NCBI GenBank assembly: GCA_934232895.1
Contig: CAKQGH010000001.1
Location: forward strand, 80,401 to 144,400
From: an uncultured Alphaproteobacteria bacterium
Lineage (GTDB): Bacteria > Pseudomonadota > Alphaproteobacteria > Rs-D84
Reading direction: 5' to 3'
DNA: 64,000 nucleotides
The position numbers were made by a program, and so were the translations under genes. Under the pieces are notes generated by a model. The model saw nothing but the letters and a program-made list of their open reading frames with translations. It was not told the DNA's origin and did no database searches. Every line of letters begins with the position of its first letter. The first letter of the stretch is position 1. Shown piece by piece: positions 15,337-24,707 of the stretch.

Positions 15337-15711
15337 TTACTTACCCCGCTTTGATTTTCCCAGACCAGATTTTTTGGCTATTTTTGAACGCCGCAACGAA
15401 TAGTTTGGCGCAACCATCGGATAATCACCCGGCAGGCCCCATTTGGCACGATACGCATCGGGCGTCAAATTAAATTTACGACGAATATACCGACGCAGCA
15501 TCACATGCCACGACCCATCGTTCAAACATTGAATTTTGTCGGGCTGTACCGATGCCGCAATTTGCTGGGGCGAAACAGACGCCCCCCGCAATGTTTCGCG
15601 CGCCGATGCCACCGCCGCCGCCATTGACAGCCCCGGATTTGCCGCCATTGCGGCCGCGGCCAGGTTTGCAACCGCCAATGCAAATTCGGAATCGCCGTTG
15701 TTATTTACCAA
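15337..15711 (-). CDS. Ros/MucR-family regulator lacking most zinc ligands
   Basis: A 124-residue H-NS-like silencer or regulator of the Ros/MucR family, recognised by LTPDAYRAKWGLPGDYPMV and the final RRSKIAKKSGLG. In Ros the zinc is held by C-x2-C and two histidines. Here the first pair reads CLND, and RHL..HH is RYIRRKF, so only one cysteine remains. Zinc-free members are known in Mesorhizobium. The start is taken as TTG at 15711, with GGGGGA 7 nt upstream. An ATG at 15762 has no such site and would run into the rarA promoter. Confidence 0.85.
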   Translation of the reverse strand: MVNNNGDSEFALAVANLAAAAMAANPGLSMAAAVASARETLRGASVSPQQIAASVQPDKIQCLNDGSWHVMLRRYIRRKFNLTPDAYRAKWGLPGDYPMVAPNYSLRRSKIAKKSGLGKSKRGK

Positions 15712-15788
15712 TTGATAATCCCCCAGATTTCTAATACAATTATTATACCACAAAATGAACACTAAATAAAATTAAAGTAAAATATACC

Positions 15789-17069
15789 ATGTCCAACGAC
15801 ACCAGACCTTTGGCCGATTTAATGCGCCCACAAACAATTGACGATATTGTGGGGCAAACACAATTGCTGGGCGAAAACGGTTTGGTTCGCCGTATGGTTG
15901 ATAATCATAAATTATCGAACCTGATTTTATGGGGCCCGCCGGGATGCGGCAAAACAACAATTGCGCGCGCGTTGGCCAATTCGGTGGATATGGATTTTGT
16001 GCCGATGTCTGCGGTATTTTCTGGCACCGCCGATATTAAAAAGGCGATGGAGACCGCAAAATTAAATCGCAACCTGGGTCGCAATACTTTGCTGTTTATT
16101 GACGAAATTCATCGGTTTAATAAAACGCAACAGGATACATTGTTGCCTTATTTGGAAGATGGCACGGTTGTATTTATGGGCGCAACCACCGAAAACCCCA
16201 GTTTTAATTTGAACAATGCGTTATTGTCACGGTGTCATGTGGGCGTACTGTCTGGATTATCACACGATGATTTAATGGAATTGATAAATCGCGCCGAAAA
16301 ATATACCGGCAAAAAATTGCCGCTGAATGAAGATGCGCGTAATCACCTGGCCGAAATTTCCGATGGTGACGCGCGATTTTTGCTGAACACGGTTGAATAT
16401 CTGATAAACGCAAATTTCAAAAAGACATTGGACACCGACGCATTAGATTCCGTTATACAAAAACGCGCACCCCTGTCCGACAAATCTGGTGATGAACATT
16501 ATAATTTGATTTCCGCCGTGCATAAATCATTGCGCGCATCGGATACAGATGCGGCCCTGTATTGGACGGCACGCATGATGACATCGGGCCAGGATCCAAT
16601 GTATCTGTTTCGACGCCTGGCGCGTTTCGCAATGGAAGATGTCGGCCTGGCCGACCCCAACGCGATGCAAATCACACTGACCGCATGGCAATTGTATGAA
16701 CGCATGGGCAGTCCCGAAGGCGACCTGGCATTGACCGAATTGGTAATATATTTAGGTACCGCGCCAAAAAGCATTGGAAATTACCGCGCGCAAAACGCGG
16801 CGTATGCCGCCGCACGCGCCACGGGCAGTGTTCCTCCCCCGAAAAATATTTTGAACGCGCCAACAAAAATGATGAAAAATATGGGATATGGTGCGGGCTA
16901 TGTATATGACCCAGATACAGCATTGGGATTTTCGGGTCAAAATTGTTTTCCGGAATCTATGCCGCGGCAAAAATTCTATACCCCGGTTGAACGCGGCTTT
17001 GAACGCGAAATAAAAAAGCGTTTGGATTATTGGGACGCATTGCGTGAAAAATTAAATTCGAAAAAATAA
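15789..17069 (+). CDS. rarA: Replication-associated recombination protein RarA (MgsA)
   Basis: A 426-residue AAA+ ATPase that acts at stalled forks. Walker A is GPPGCGKTT near residue 52, Walker B is LLFIDEIHRF, sensor 1 is GATTENPSF, and the C-terminal tetramerisation domain with GTAPKSIGNYRAQNAAYAAA is complete. No Shine-Dalgarno precedes the ATG. TAAAAT at 15778-15783 with a TGAACA -35 puts the transcription start at or next to the start codon, so the mRNA is probably leaderless. Divergent from mucR. Confidence 0.95.
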   Translation: MSNDTRPLADLMRPQTIDDIVGQTQLLGENGLVRRMVDNHKLSNLILWGPPGCGKTTIARALANSVDMDFVPMSAVFSGTADIKKAMETAKLNRNLGRNTLLFIDEIHRFNKTQQDTLLPYLEDGTVVFMGATTENPSFNLNNALLSRCHVGVLSGLSHDDLMELINRAEKYTGKKLPLNEDARNHLAEISDGDARFLLNTVEYLINANFKKTLDTDALDSVIQKRAPLSDKSGDEHYNLISAVHKSLRASDTDAALYWTARMMTSGQDPMYLFRRLARFAMEDVGLADPNAMQITLTAWQLYERMGSPEGDLALTELVIYLGTAPKSIGNYRAQNAAYAAARATGSVPPPKNILNAPTKMMKNMGYGAGYVYDPDTALGFSGQNCFPESMPRQKFYTPVERGFEREIKKRLDYWDALREKLNSKK

Positions 17070-17072
17070 TTA

Positions 17073-17795
17073 TCAGAACAGAATATTAACTTGGGTTCCG
17101 AATTGAATTTCTTCGCTTTCAAATTCGTAATCAATATGCCCCAAGTATTGCGTGCGACCATATTGGCGAACAAATTTACCACCTATCCATTCCTGGTCAT
17201 AATCCGGATTGGTCGATTTGCGCCATGTAAAATTCATACCAATACGCATATCGGCATCCAGACGAAAATATGCCTCGGGCGTCATATCAATAAACGACAT
17301 TCCGCGCGTGTCATCAAAAATCCAACTGGATTTAATTGTTGCGGCCAGTGTCACACCGGTCATTTGCCGACCAAAACGCAGCCCCGCATAATATGTGGAA
17401 TCGGCAAAATATGGCGTACGCACATGCGACGAACCACCAAATTTGAAACCAAACAAAACATCCGATATTAAATGCGCGCTGTTGTCGGCACCGGTCGACA
17501 TACGATATGCCCCACCCAGGTCGATTGCAGAAAAACCATCTTCGCGACCATCAAAATCAATTTGATAATGAACATTTGCGCCCAATGTCAACCGGTCATT
17601 CAACCCATACGACACAGATTGCCCCGCACGCAAGACATTATCCCAATACACCAACGATGTTTGTGATAAAATTTCCTCGATTCCCTGCATATACAGCGGG
17701 TCCGATGTATCACGCGCCAATTCCTCATCGGCACGCGCCGGGCTTGCACACACAATCAATGAACACAATGCAAATATTGAAAATAATTTACGCAT
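17073..17795 (-). CDS. Outer-membrane beta-barrel protein (240 aa)
   Basis: A signal peptide (MRKLFSIFALCSLIVCASPARA) is followed by an acidic N-terminal segment and alternating amphipathic strands ending in FGTQVNILF, a typical terminal strand recognised by the Bam machinery. Function is unknown. It converges on rarA, 3 bp apart. It follows another barrel gene in the same direction, with two GC-rich hairpins between them. AGAGAGAG lies just upstream of the start. Confidence 0.7.
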   Translation of the reverse strand: MRKLFSIFALCSLIVCASPARADEELARDTSDPLYMQGIEEILSQTSLVYWDNVLRAGQSVSYGLNDRLTLGANVHYQIDFDGREDGFSAIDLGGAYRMSTGADNSAHLISDVLFGFKFGGSSHVRTPYFADSTYYAGLRFGRQMTGVTLAATIKSSWIFDDTRGMSFIDMTPEAYFRLDADMRIGMNFTWRKSTNPDYDQEWIGGKFVRQYGRTQYLGHIDYEFESEEIQFGTQVNILF

Positions 17796-17822
17796 AACCT
17801 ACTCTCTCTGCCATGAATATAA

Positions 17823-17872
17823 TCCGCGACCGCGGACAAAATTTTCCCGACGCGCGCATTCCCCGCGTCGGG
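17823..17872. terminator. Two hairpins between the barrel genes
   Basis: TCCGCG-AC-CGCGGA (17823-17836) and CCCGACGCG / CGCGTCGGG (17846-17854 with 17864-17872, nine perfect pairs). On the minus strand the second is followed by AAAATTTTG, a weak U-tract. They could attenuate transcription from the 17887 gene into the 17073 gene. Confidence 0.5.
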
Positions 17873-17886
17873 CACGAATTAAAATA

Positions 17887-19140
17887 CTAGAACTGGAATA
17901 TAGCCTGTAATCCGATGTTCATTTCAGTGTAATCACTGATTTTCGCATCACCTTGGTACAGCCACTGATTCATGTATGTGACATTTCCAGCTGAATCCGT
18001 ATATTTAACGCCATATCCATAGTACGAAATGGTTTTGTCATCGGCACTGTCATAAATGGATGCCTTGCCATACAGATTGATTGCAACCCAATCGTTTGGT
18101 TGCCAACCGATGGCCGCCTTTAACGACGCCTGGTTGTGCCAGTCATAGTTTCCAAATATGGCCTCGAGATTAAATGTCCAATCCTGGTCCAGAACGGTGA
18201 ACACACCCAAGCCACCTTCGACAAATAATGCACTGCTGGTATCTGTTTTATATGCCAAGAATATTCCAGCATCGCGACCATCGGGGTTTTTGCCCATAAT
18301 GCTGTTGCCGTATGCATCGCCATCAAAATTCATATACCATGCGCGGCCCAATCCATATATTGTGGATGAACCGATTTTATAACCGCCCTTGATATCCAAA
18401 ATGAAATCGTTGGATACATCTTTCTGGTGCTGGTAATATGCCGACGCGGTTGCAATCCATTTGTCGTTATCGACAAAACGCCATTGCGCGCCCAGACCGA
18501 ACATATTCAAACCGTTATCGTCCATGGAATCGTTCGGTGTTATCGGATCAGACCAATCAAATTTATATTTTGATGAATCATAACGCAGCATTCCCAAAAC
18601 CGCAATACGGTCGGTAATACCATAGCTAAAATCTTCCTTGATTGCGAATTGATCGGTTGTCCATTTCGCATTGGCGTCAGATATGGTGACACCGGCGGTC
18701 GGGGTCAATGCAACCTTGTATGAAGAATTGTTATATGACAAATCGGTTATAGAACCAAATTTTCCACCCAATGGTTGAAAGAACGGATGCGCCAAGAAAT
18801 ATTTGCGTTTCAATTCCGTGCGCAATGTTTCAGACCGTGTTGTACGAACGGTTGTGTTTTTATTGGTACGCGCCGCATCATAATTTTTATACAGCGCACT
18901 GCGGTTTTGCGGCTGGCTGTAATAGATGTTTTTCGCGTCTTTGGTTTCGTACGTTTTGGTCGTTGTGCGCGTTTGATATTTATTATAATTCACATTGGTA
19001 TTCGTACGCGTGCGTGTGGCGGGACGATTACTGAAATCAATACTGGACGCGGCACGCGCACCGGTATTCGTCGCGGCAATTGCCGGGGCCGACGCCAATG
19101 CAACCATAGCACACATAACACCAAACATCTGCTTTTTCAT
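17887..19140 (-). CDS. Outer-membrane beta-barrel protein (417 aa)
   Basis: A signal peptide (MKKQMFGVMCAMVALASAPAIAA) precedes a Thr/Arg/Asn-rich region of about 100 residues and then a barrel rich in amphipathic Tyr/Trp strands, closing with MNIGLQAIFQF. The family is not recognised; the low-complexity N-terminal part may be periplasmic. The ATG at 19140 has a strong AAAGGAGA site. An upstream in-frame start would destroy the signal peptide. Probable surface protein; porin-like function unproven. Confidence 0.7.
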   Translation of the reverse strand: MKKQMFGVMCAMVALASAPAIAATNTGARAASSIDFSNRPATRTRTNTNVNYNKYQTRTTTKTYETKDAKNIYYSQPQNRSALYKNYDAARTNKNTTVRTTRSETLRTELKRKYFLAHPFFQPLGGKFGSITDLSYNNSSYKVALTPTAGVTISDANAKWTTDQFAIKEDFSYGITDRIAVLGMLRYDSSKYKFDWSDPITPNDSMDDNGLNMFGLGAQWRFVDNDKWIATASAYYQHQKDVSNDFILDIKGGYKIGSSTIYGLGRAWYMNFDGDAYGNSIMGKNPDGRDAGIFLAYKTDTSSALFVEGGLGVFTVLDQDWTFNLEAIFGNYDWHNQASLKAAIGWQPNDWVAINLYGKASIYDSADDKTISYYGYGVKYTDSAGNVTYMNQWLYQGDAKISDYTEMNIGLQAIFQF

Positions 19141-19206
19141 ATTAAAAATCTCCTTTATTATCGCCACAATTATATCATAAATATTGCCCATAAAAAAGAA
19201 TAAAAC

Positions 19207-19226
19207 GCGCCGGCAATTGCCGGCGC
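19207..19226 (-). terminator. ftsK terminator
   Basis: The 20-nt perfect palindrome GCGCCGGCAATTGCCGGCGC lies just after the ftsK stop and is followed on the minus strand by GTTTTATTCTTTTTT. Confidence 0.8.
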
Positions 19227-19232
19227 ACCATA

Positions 19233-21488
19233 TTATAAAATATGTCGTTTATTATTTGCGTCGGGCGGACTGACAATACCCTCTTGTTCCATACGCTCCA
19301 TAAACCCGGCGGCCTTGTTATATCCGATTTGCAACCGCCGCTGGATATATGAAATAGTCGGTTTTTTATCACGCAAAACGCATTCTTTGGCCTGGGAATA
19401 CAGGTCGGCATCTTTATTGCCCGCCGGCGCGCCCATCCCCGGCACCGCCGCCGCGCCACCATCAACATCGCCATCATCGGTAATACCGGCGACATATTCT
19501 GGCTCGCACTGTGCGCGCAGGAAATCACCAATACGGGTCAATTCTTCGTCCGATATAAATGCGCCATGGATACGCACCGGCGGACGACCGGCCTCGCTGA
19601 ATAACATATCACCACACGCCAACAATGTTTCTGCGCCCTTTTCGCCCAATGTTGTCATAGAGTCAATCACACTGCGCGCCTGGAACGACACACGCGTTGG
19701 GAAATTCGCCTTGATAACGCCGGTAATGGTCGTTGCGTCTGGACGCTGGGTCGCCATAACCAGGTGTATGCCCGCCGCACGCGCCTTTTGCGCGATGCGT
19801 TGCACGCATGCCTCGACATCTTTGCGCGCCAAACTCATCAGGTCGGCAACCTCGTCAATGACTATAACGATGTATGGCATATCAGACAGGTCAACCTCTT
19901 GCGTTTCGAATAACAATTCACCCGTTTCTTCATCCGTACCAACGGCAACCTGGCGCGTAATTTTTTCGCCCGCCGCGCGTTTGGCCGAAACAATTTCATT
20001 ATAACTTTCTATATTGCGCGCATTGACCAATTGCAATTGCTTGTACCGTTCCTCCATTTCACGAACGGCCCATTTCAATGCATTGACCGCCGCATTCGGG
20101 TCCAGTTTTACAATCGGTGTTATTAAATGCGGAATATCATCCCAGAACCCGAAATCAACACCCTTGGGGTCAATAATCATCAATTTGCATTTGTCCGGTG
20201 TAAAATGATAAACGATTGATGTAATGATGGACTGTACGAACACAGATTTACCAGACCCCGTGCGCCCCGCAATCAGCATGTGCGGCATTTTGGCCAAATC
20301 AAAATACATATAGTTGCCACCAATGTCCACACCCAACGCCAACGGGATTTTATATTTAGATGTCTGGAATGTTTCGCTGGCCACCAGACCGCGGAATCGC
20401 ACCGTCTGGCGTTTCAAATTCACCATTTCAACACCAATCAGTGGTGTGCCTGGAATTTGCGCAATACGAATGTTTTCGGTCGCCATGGCGCGCGTCATAT
20501 CCTTGACCGTTTTGCTGACATCGGCCCAACGCGTACCACTTTCCGGCATCAATTCATACAGTGTCACAATTGGCCCGGGGCGAATACCAACAACCTTGCC
20601 GTGCACATTATATTCGGCAAAGTGTTCCTCCATCGCGGCGGCATTGCGTTTTAATTCGGGCGTCACAACATTTTTACCGAAATTGGAATCCTGCAAGAAA
20701 TTTGGGGTTGGCAATTCATATTCCGTCGCCCCATCGTGATTTGTGGTGCGATGCGGCGCGGTGCGCGTTGCCGCGCGTGCGGCCCGGCGACGGGTACGCG
20801 TTGGTGCCGCATCGCCGTCATCATCCGCGGGGGCCTGTGGCGCGTCATCATCTGTGGCGGCATCGTCATCTGCGTCATCCATATCATCGGCCGCCGCCGG
20901 GCGCACCAAATGAAACACCGACAGCACCCAACGCACCGCGCGATAAATTGTCACGGTCGCACTGCGAACCTGGGCCCAACGAATGTGCAATATAGACGCC
21001 GCAAACCACAGAAAACCGACCAAGCAAAATATGCCGACAATTATACCCCACTGGCCCATAATGGTGCCAATATCGCCAGCGACAATCGCGCCACACATTC
21101 CACCAAATGTTGCACGCGGCACCATTAAACCAAAGCCCGCAACGCCAAAACACACGGTTATAAAAATGCGCAATAAATTATATTCCGGCGCAACATCATC
21201 GGCCCAACCGAACATTGCACATACCCCCGCGCGCACAATACACAGCAATACAAACAGTGCCGGCACAAACCCAATACCATATTCCAAAAACGCCACAACA
21301 TTGCCCATTATGGTCTGCGTGCCAAATGTGCTGGCCGCCGCAAAGCCATCCAGATACGGATTCAAAAACACCATTGCGCATATTGCCCACACGCCCAAAA
21401 CAACGGCCGCCCCGCCCACGGCGCGGCGCGCGATATTTTTCAACGCATCAGAAACCCGTTGTGGTAAAAAATTAGATTTTCCATCCAT
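19233..21488 (-). CDS. ftsK: DNA translocase FtsK
   Basis: A 751-residue motor that clears chromosome DNA through the septum and activates XerCD. It has four N-terminal membrane helices (about 25-185) and a short linker that is first Asp-rich and then Arg-rich (about 205-255). The motor follows, with Walker A GRTGSGKS and Walker B IVIVIDEVADLM, then the C-terminal winged-helix gamma domain (ISYIQRRLQIGYNKAAGFMERMEQEGIV). The start at 21488 fits FtsK length; it has no Shine-Dalgarno, and TAAAAT ends 7 nt before it. xerD is at 30209. Confidence 0.95.
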   Translation of the reverse strand: MDGKSNFLPQRVSDALKNIARRAVGGAAVVLGVWAICAMVFLNPYLDGFAAASTFGTQTIMGNVVAFLEYGIGFVPALFVLLCIVRAGVCAMFGWADDVAPEYNLLRIFITVCFGVAGFGLMVPRATFGGMCGAIVAGDIGTIMGQWGIIVGIFCLVGFLWFAASILHIRWAQVRSATVTIYRAVRWVLSVFHLVRPAAADDMDDADDDAATDDDAPQAPADDDGDAAPTRTRRRAARAATRTAPHRTTNHDGATEYELPTPNFLQDSNFGKNVVTPELKRNAAAMEEHFAEYNVHGKVVGIRPGPIVTLYELMPESGTRWADVSKTVKDMTRAMATENIRIAQIPGTPLIGVEMVNLKRQTVRFRGLVASETFQTSKYKIPLALGVDIGGNYMYFDLAKMPHMLIAGRTGSGKSVFVQSIITSIVYHFTPDKCKLMIIDPKGVDFGFWDDIPHLITPIVKLDPNAAVNALKWAVREMEERYKQLQLVNARNIESYNEIVSAKRAAGEKITRQVAVGTDEETGELLFETQEVDLSDMPYIVIVIDEVADLMSLARKDVEACVQRIAQKARAAGIHLVMATQRPDATTITGVIKANFPTRVSFQARSVIDSMTTLGEKGAETLLACGDMLFSEAGRPPVRIHGAFISDEELTRIGDFLRAQCEPEYVAGITDDGDVDGGAAAVPGMGAPAGNKDADLYSQAKECVLRDKKPTISYIQRRLQIGYNKAAGFMERMEQEGIVSPPDANNKRHIL

Positions 21489-21544
21489 ACGCGGTATTTT
21501 ATCACAAAAAAGACAAAAGTTATAGCGATTTGGTCTAAAAAAAA

Positions 21545-21570
21545 CGCACACCAGAATTTTCCAGTGTGCG
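21545..21570 (-). terminator. PAP2 gene terminator
   Basis: CGCACAC / GTGTGCG with an inner CAG pairing, followed on the minus strand by eight T residues. It isolates ftsK from the PAP2 gene, so ftsK must have its own promoter in the next 55 bp. Confidence 0.85.
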
Positions 21571-21576
21571 ATTGAT

Positions 21577-22269
21577 TTATTTCAACGCCGAATTTCGTTT
21601 TATCCAATATTTTACAAAATCGGCCACAACCATACCGATAAACGCACCCAATATCACATCGGTCGGCCAATGCGCGCCGTATGCAACACGCGACACCCCG
21701 ATAATTATCGCCAATGTCCATGTGAATGGTTTAATGCGCGGCGCCAACATTCCCAACATAACCAGCCCCGCAAATGTTGCAACCGTGTGTCCCGATGGCA
21801 TCGAATTAAAAGCCCATTCGTTTGACATTGGGAAAAATCCGGTCATATCCAGCGCCTCGAAAAATATGGGGCGGGCACGACCAATAATAATCTTTAACGC
21901 CTTGGCAATAATGGATGCCGACAATACCGAACAAAACACGAAAAACGCATAACTTTTTTTAATTTTTGCAAAAAAGTCAGTAAAAAACAGACGAAAATCG
22001 AACCTGTTTCTGTCATCTCGGAATTTTATTCCTGATTGTGCGACTTTTTTCCCATAAAAAGCACACATTAAAACGAACGATGCGATTATCCACATTTTTG
22101 CATCAAACGCAACATCAAACAGTCCCCACAATTTGCAATTAAACCGACGCATAAACAAAAACAGTGGTTTATCAAACCACATAATCCCAGCCGCAACAAC
22201 CACGGCGACCACGCCGGTGCCCCACGCCAACCATTTCCATTTTAATTTATTATCTGGTGTTAAAAACAT
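21577..22269 (-). CDS. PAP2-family membrane phosphatase
   Basis: A 230-residue membrane protein with the three acid-phosphatase motifs: KIIIGRARP, SMPSGHT and SRVAYGAHWPTD. It probably dephosphorylates a lipid such as undecaprenyl pyrophosphate, phosphatidylglycerol phosphate or a lipid A phosphate. The substrate cannot be told from sequence. About five membrane helices are visible. It sits 18 bp downstream of the S41-like gene and ends in a strong terminator. Confidence 0.85.
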   Translation of the reverse strand: MFLTPDNKLKWKWLAWGTGVVAVVVAAGIMWFDKPLFLFMRRFNCKLWGLFDVAFDAKMWIIASFVLMCAFYGKKVAQSGIKFRDDRNRFDFRLFFTDFFAKIKKSYAFFVFCSVLSASIIAKALKIIIGRARPIFFEALDMTGFFPMSNEWAFNSMPSGHTVATFAGLVMLGMLAPRIKPFTWTLAIIIGVSRVAYGAHWPTDVILGAFIGMVVADFVKYWIKRNSALK

Positions 22270-22287
22270 TTATCCGCCCCCGTGGTG

Positions 22288-23802
22288 TTATTCCACTATC
22301 AATTTATTGTAAACCTGTTTATCGGTCAAAATTTTTGCCGACACCGCCGCGGCCAATGCATCTTCGTCGGTGCCACTGGTAATTGTTGGGCACCCTGCCC
22401 GAACCGCCGCCGCATCAACATTTGGTTCATTATTAAAATCGCGCGCGTTAAAATAATTGTTTATTACATTCAGGAAAAACGCATCTTGCTGGGCACTGCT
22501 GCGAATATTAGACAGACACACAATCGGGAACACCCCACGCCCATCAATATTGCGCCCCGTGCCACTTTTAATAGATTTATTTAACAATTCCAATGCGCCG
22601 CCGTCAGACAAATCAAGTCGCGTTGCAATTCGTGCACGCCCGGCGGTCGGCGTTCCAACCAACACACCACGACCATATTCATAGAACGCGGCGGCCAATG
22701 CCTCGGCCGTGCCACGCGTTTGATCCGACACCAATACAACAACCGGCACATTCGTCACCGCGTCGCCACCGGGAACAACCTCGACCTGGTCGGCGGCGGT
22801 TTGAACAATTCGCATTACCGGTCGTGCCCCAATAAACAGCCCCGCCAATTTCGCCGCCGCACGTTCATCATCACCCGTGGCCGCGCGCAAATCCAAAACA
22901 ATTCCGCCCAGATTTGTGTATGTTGCCAATGCCTCGTTCACTATTGATGTGGCATTATCCGACACATTGTGCACAACAATTTCCAACACATCGCCGGCAT
23001 CGGCCACCGGTGATGCGCGATGAACGACATCGGCATCCGCTAACACAACCGTTGCACGACGCAGCACCACATCGCGCGTCCCAGATGGCGTCAACAATTT
23101 CATTTTTAATGTACCTGAATTAAACCCGGCAAAATCAGAATCCAATTCACTATCGGAAATTTCAGAAATATCGCGACCATTTATTTCGGATATTAAATCA
23201 CCATCACTGATGCCGACCGTATCCGCGGGCGAGCCCTTGAACACACCATTCACGCGCCATGCACCACGCGAATCACGATAACCGTTCAATCCAACACTGG
23301 TCAATATACGGCCATCTTCGTTCACCGCGGCCGCGCGCGAATAAATATACCGGCCATTTTCATCAATGCCCCGCATCAACCCATCGACCACCATTTGATA
23401 TACGGTCGATTGTGACGCCGCACGCAGTGATGCATCGTATGCACGCAATTTCAAAACCAATGCCGTTGTAATTTCGCCAAACGCGTTCCAATCGTTTTCA
23501 GCGGGCCGTGGATAGTTTGCAATAATCTCGTCATCCCATACCAAAACAACGCGTTGGTCGGTCGCCGCAATATGCGCATGCGAATTCAAATTTTCCAGAC
23601 TTTCAATCGCGACATTTATATTTTTACCGGCCCACTTTACACTGTCCAATTTTTCATAAATATCGGCAAATGTTTTCGACATATCAAAAACGGACAATCC
23701 ATCCTGGACTGGTTCATCATCGAAAAACAGGCTGTCCGCCGCATACCCAGGCACCATCACCAGGCTGAAACACAACATTAAAATTATTTGTTTTAATCTC
23801 AT
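22288..23802 (-). CDS. Exported S41 protease-like protein, catalytic dyad missing
   Basis: A 504-residue protein with a signal peptide (MRLKQIILMLCFSLVMVPGYAA), a helical N-terminal part, a PDZ domain (about 170-245; GVFKGSPADTVGISDGD) and an S41 (CtpA/Prc) fold. In active enzymes the catalytic Ser lies in SASASE and the Lys in TFGKG. Here the aligned stretches read TRGTAE and TAGRA, so Ser is Gly and Lys is Arg. It may be an inactive scaffold that uses the PDZ domain. Placed between secF and a PAP2 phosphatase in one direction. Confidence 0.8.
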   Translation of the reverse strand: MRLKQIILMLCFSLVMVPGYAADSLFFDDEPVQDGLSVFDMSKTFADIYEKLDSVKWAGKNINVAIESLENLNSHAHIAATDQRVVLVWDDEIIANYPRPAENDWNAFGEITTALVLKLRAYDASLRAASQSTVYQMVVDGLMRGIDENGRYIYSRAAAVNEDGRILTSVGLNGYRDSRGAWRVNGVFKGSPADTVGISDGDLISEINGRDISEISDSELDSDFAGFNSGTLKMKLLTPSGTRDVVLRRATVVLADADVVHRASPVADAGDVLEIVVHNVSDNATSIVNEALATYTNLGGIVLDLRAATGDDERAAAKLAGLFIGARPVMRIVQTAADQVEVVPGGDAVTNVPVVVLVSDQTRGTAEALAAAFYEYGRGVLVGTPTAGRARIATRLDLSDGGALELLNKSIKSGTGRNIDGRGVFPIVCLSNIRSSAQQDAFFLNVINNYFNARDFNNEPNVDAAAVRAGCPTITSGTDEDALAAAVSAKILTDKQVYNKLIVE

Positions 23803-23831
23803 ACCTATCCCCCCTGGTGATGGTTAATATA

Positions 23832-24695
23832 TCAATATTTCGTATCACGCAAATTAAAGTGATACAAAATAACATTAGAAATATAAATACTGGTCAATGT
23901 TCCCATAACGACCGAGAATGTCATCGCGACTGCGAAATCTTGCAACATAATGCCGCCAAAGAAATATAACCCGACCATTGCCAGTATTGTTGAAACACTG
24001 GTCATAATTGTACGATGCAACATTTCATTGACCGACAAATCAATCAAATCGGTCATTGGCATTTTGTGGTATTTTTTAATGTTTTCATCAATACGGTCAT
24101 AGTTCACGACCTTGTCATTGATAGAATATCCAATACCCATCAAAATAACCGCAATTGATGTCTGGTTAAATTCCATTCCCGTGACCGAGAAAAATCCAAA
24201 CATCAAAATAAAGTCCAACACCAGCGATACAAATGAACCAACCGCATAACCACCGCGATAGCGAATCCAGATATATACACTCATCAACATGAACGATACC
24301 AGAATCGCCAAAATACCGCCGCGAACCAATTCGCCACCGATTTTTGGTCCAACAATTTGCACCTGGGAATATTGCACTTTGTCGCCCAAAATTTGTTTAA
24401 TTTCGGCAACGCGCGTATTCTGTTGTGCATCGGTTGCACCCTTGGGCAAACCAACGCGCACCAAAACTGAACCACCATCAACCGATTGCAATTCTGGGCT
24501 GAATGCACTTAAATCATGACGCATTTTATCGATGGTATATTCGGCAGATACGGGTTTAACCTCCATCGATATACCACCAGCAAAATCAATACCATAATTT
24601 AACCCACGCACCATCAATGACACAATTGATAATGCAACCAAAACCCCAGAAACCCAATACGACAGTTTCCGATATTTCATAAAATGGAATTTCAT
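23832..24695 (-). CDS. secF: Protein translocase subunit SecF
   Basis: A 287-residue inner-membrane protein that, with SecD, uses the proton gradient to pull exported proteins. It shows the N-terminal GIDFAGG motif, a periplasmic P4-type domain, six membrane helices and the GIGYSINDKVVNYDRI signature. AAAGGGG precedes the ATG. It lies 12 bp after secD. Confidence 0.95.
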   Translation of the reverse strand: MKFHFMKYRKLSYWVSGVLVALSIVSLMVRGLNYGIDFAGGISMEVKPVSAEYTIDKMRHDLSAFSPELQSVDGGSVLVRVGLPKGATDAQQNTRVAEIKQILGDKVQYSQVQIVGPKIGGELVRGGILAILVSFMLMSVYIWIRYRGGYAVGSFVSLVLDFILMFGFFSVTGMEFNQTSIAVILMGIGYSINDKVVNYDRIDENIKKYHKMPMTDLIDLSVNEMLHRTIMTSVSTILAMVGLYFFGGIMLQDFAVAMTFSVVMGTLTSIYISNVILYHFNLRDTKY

Positions 24696-24707
24696 AACAC
24701 AACCCCT

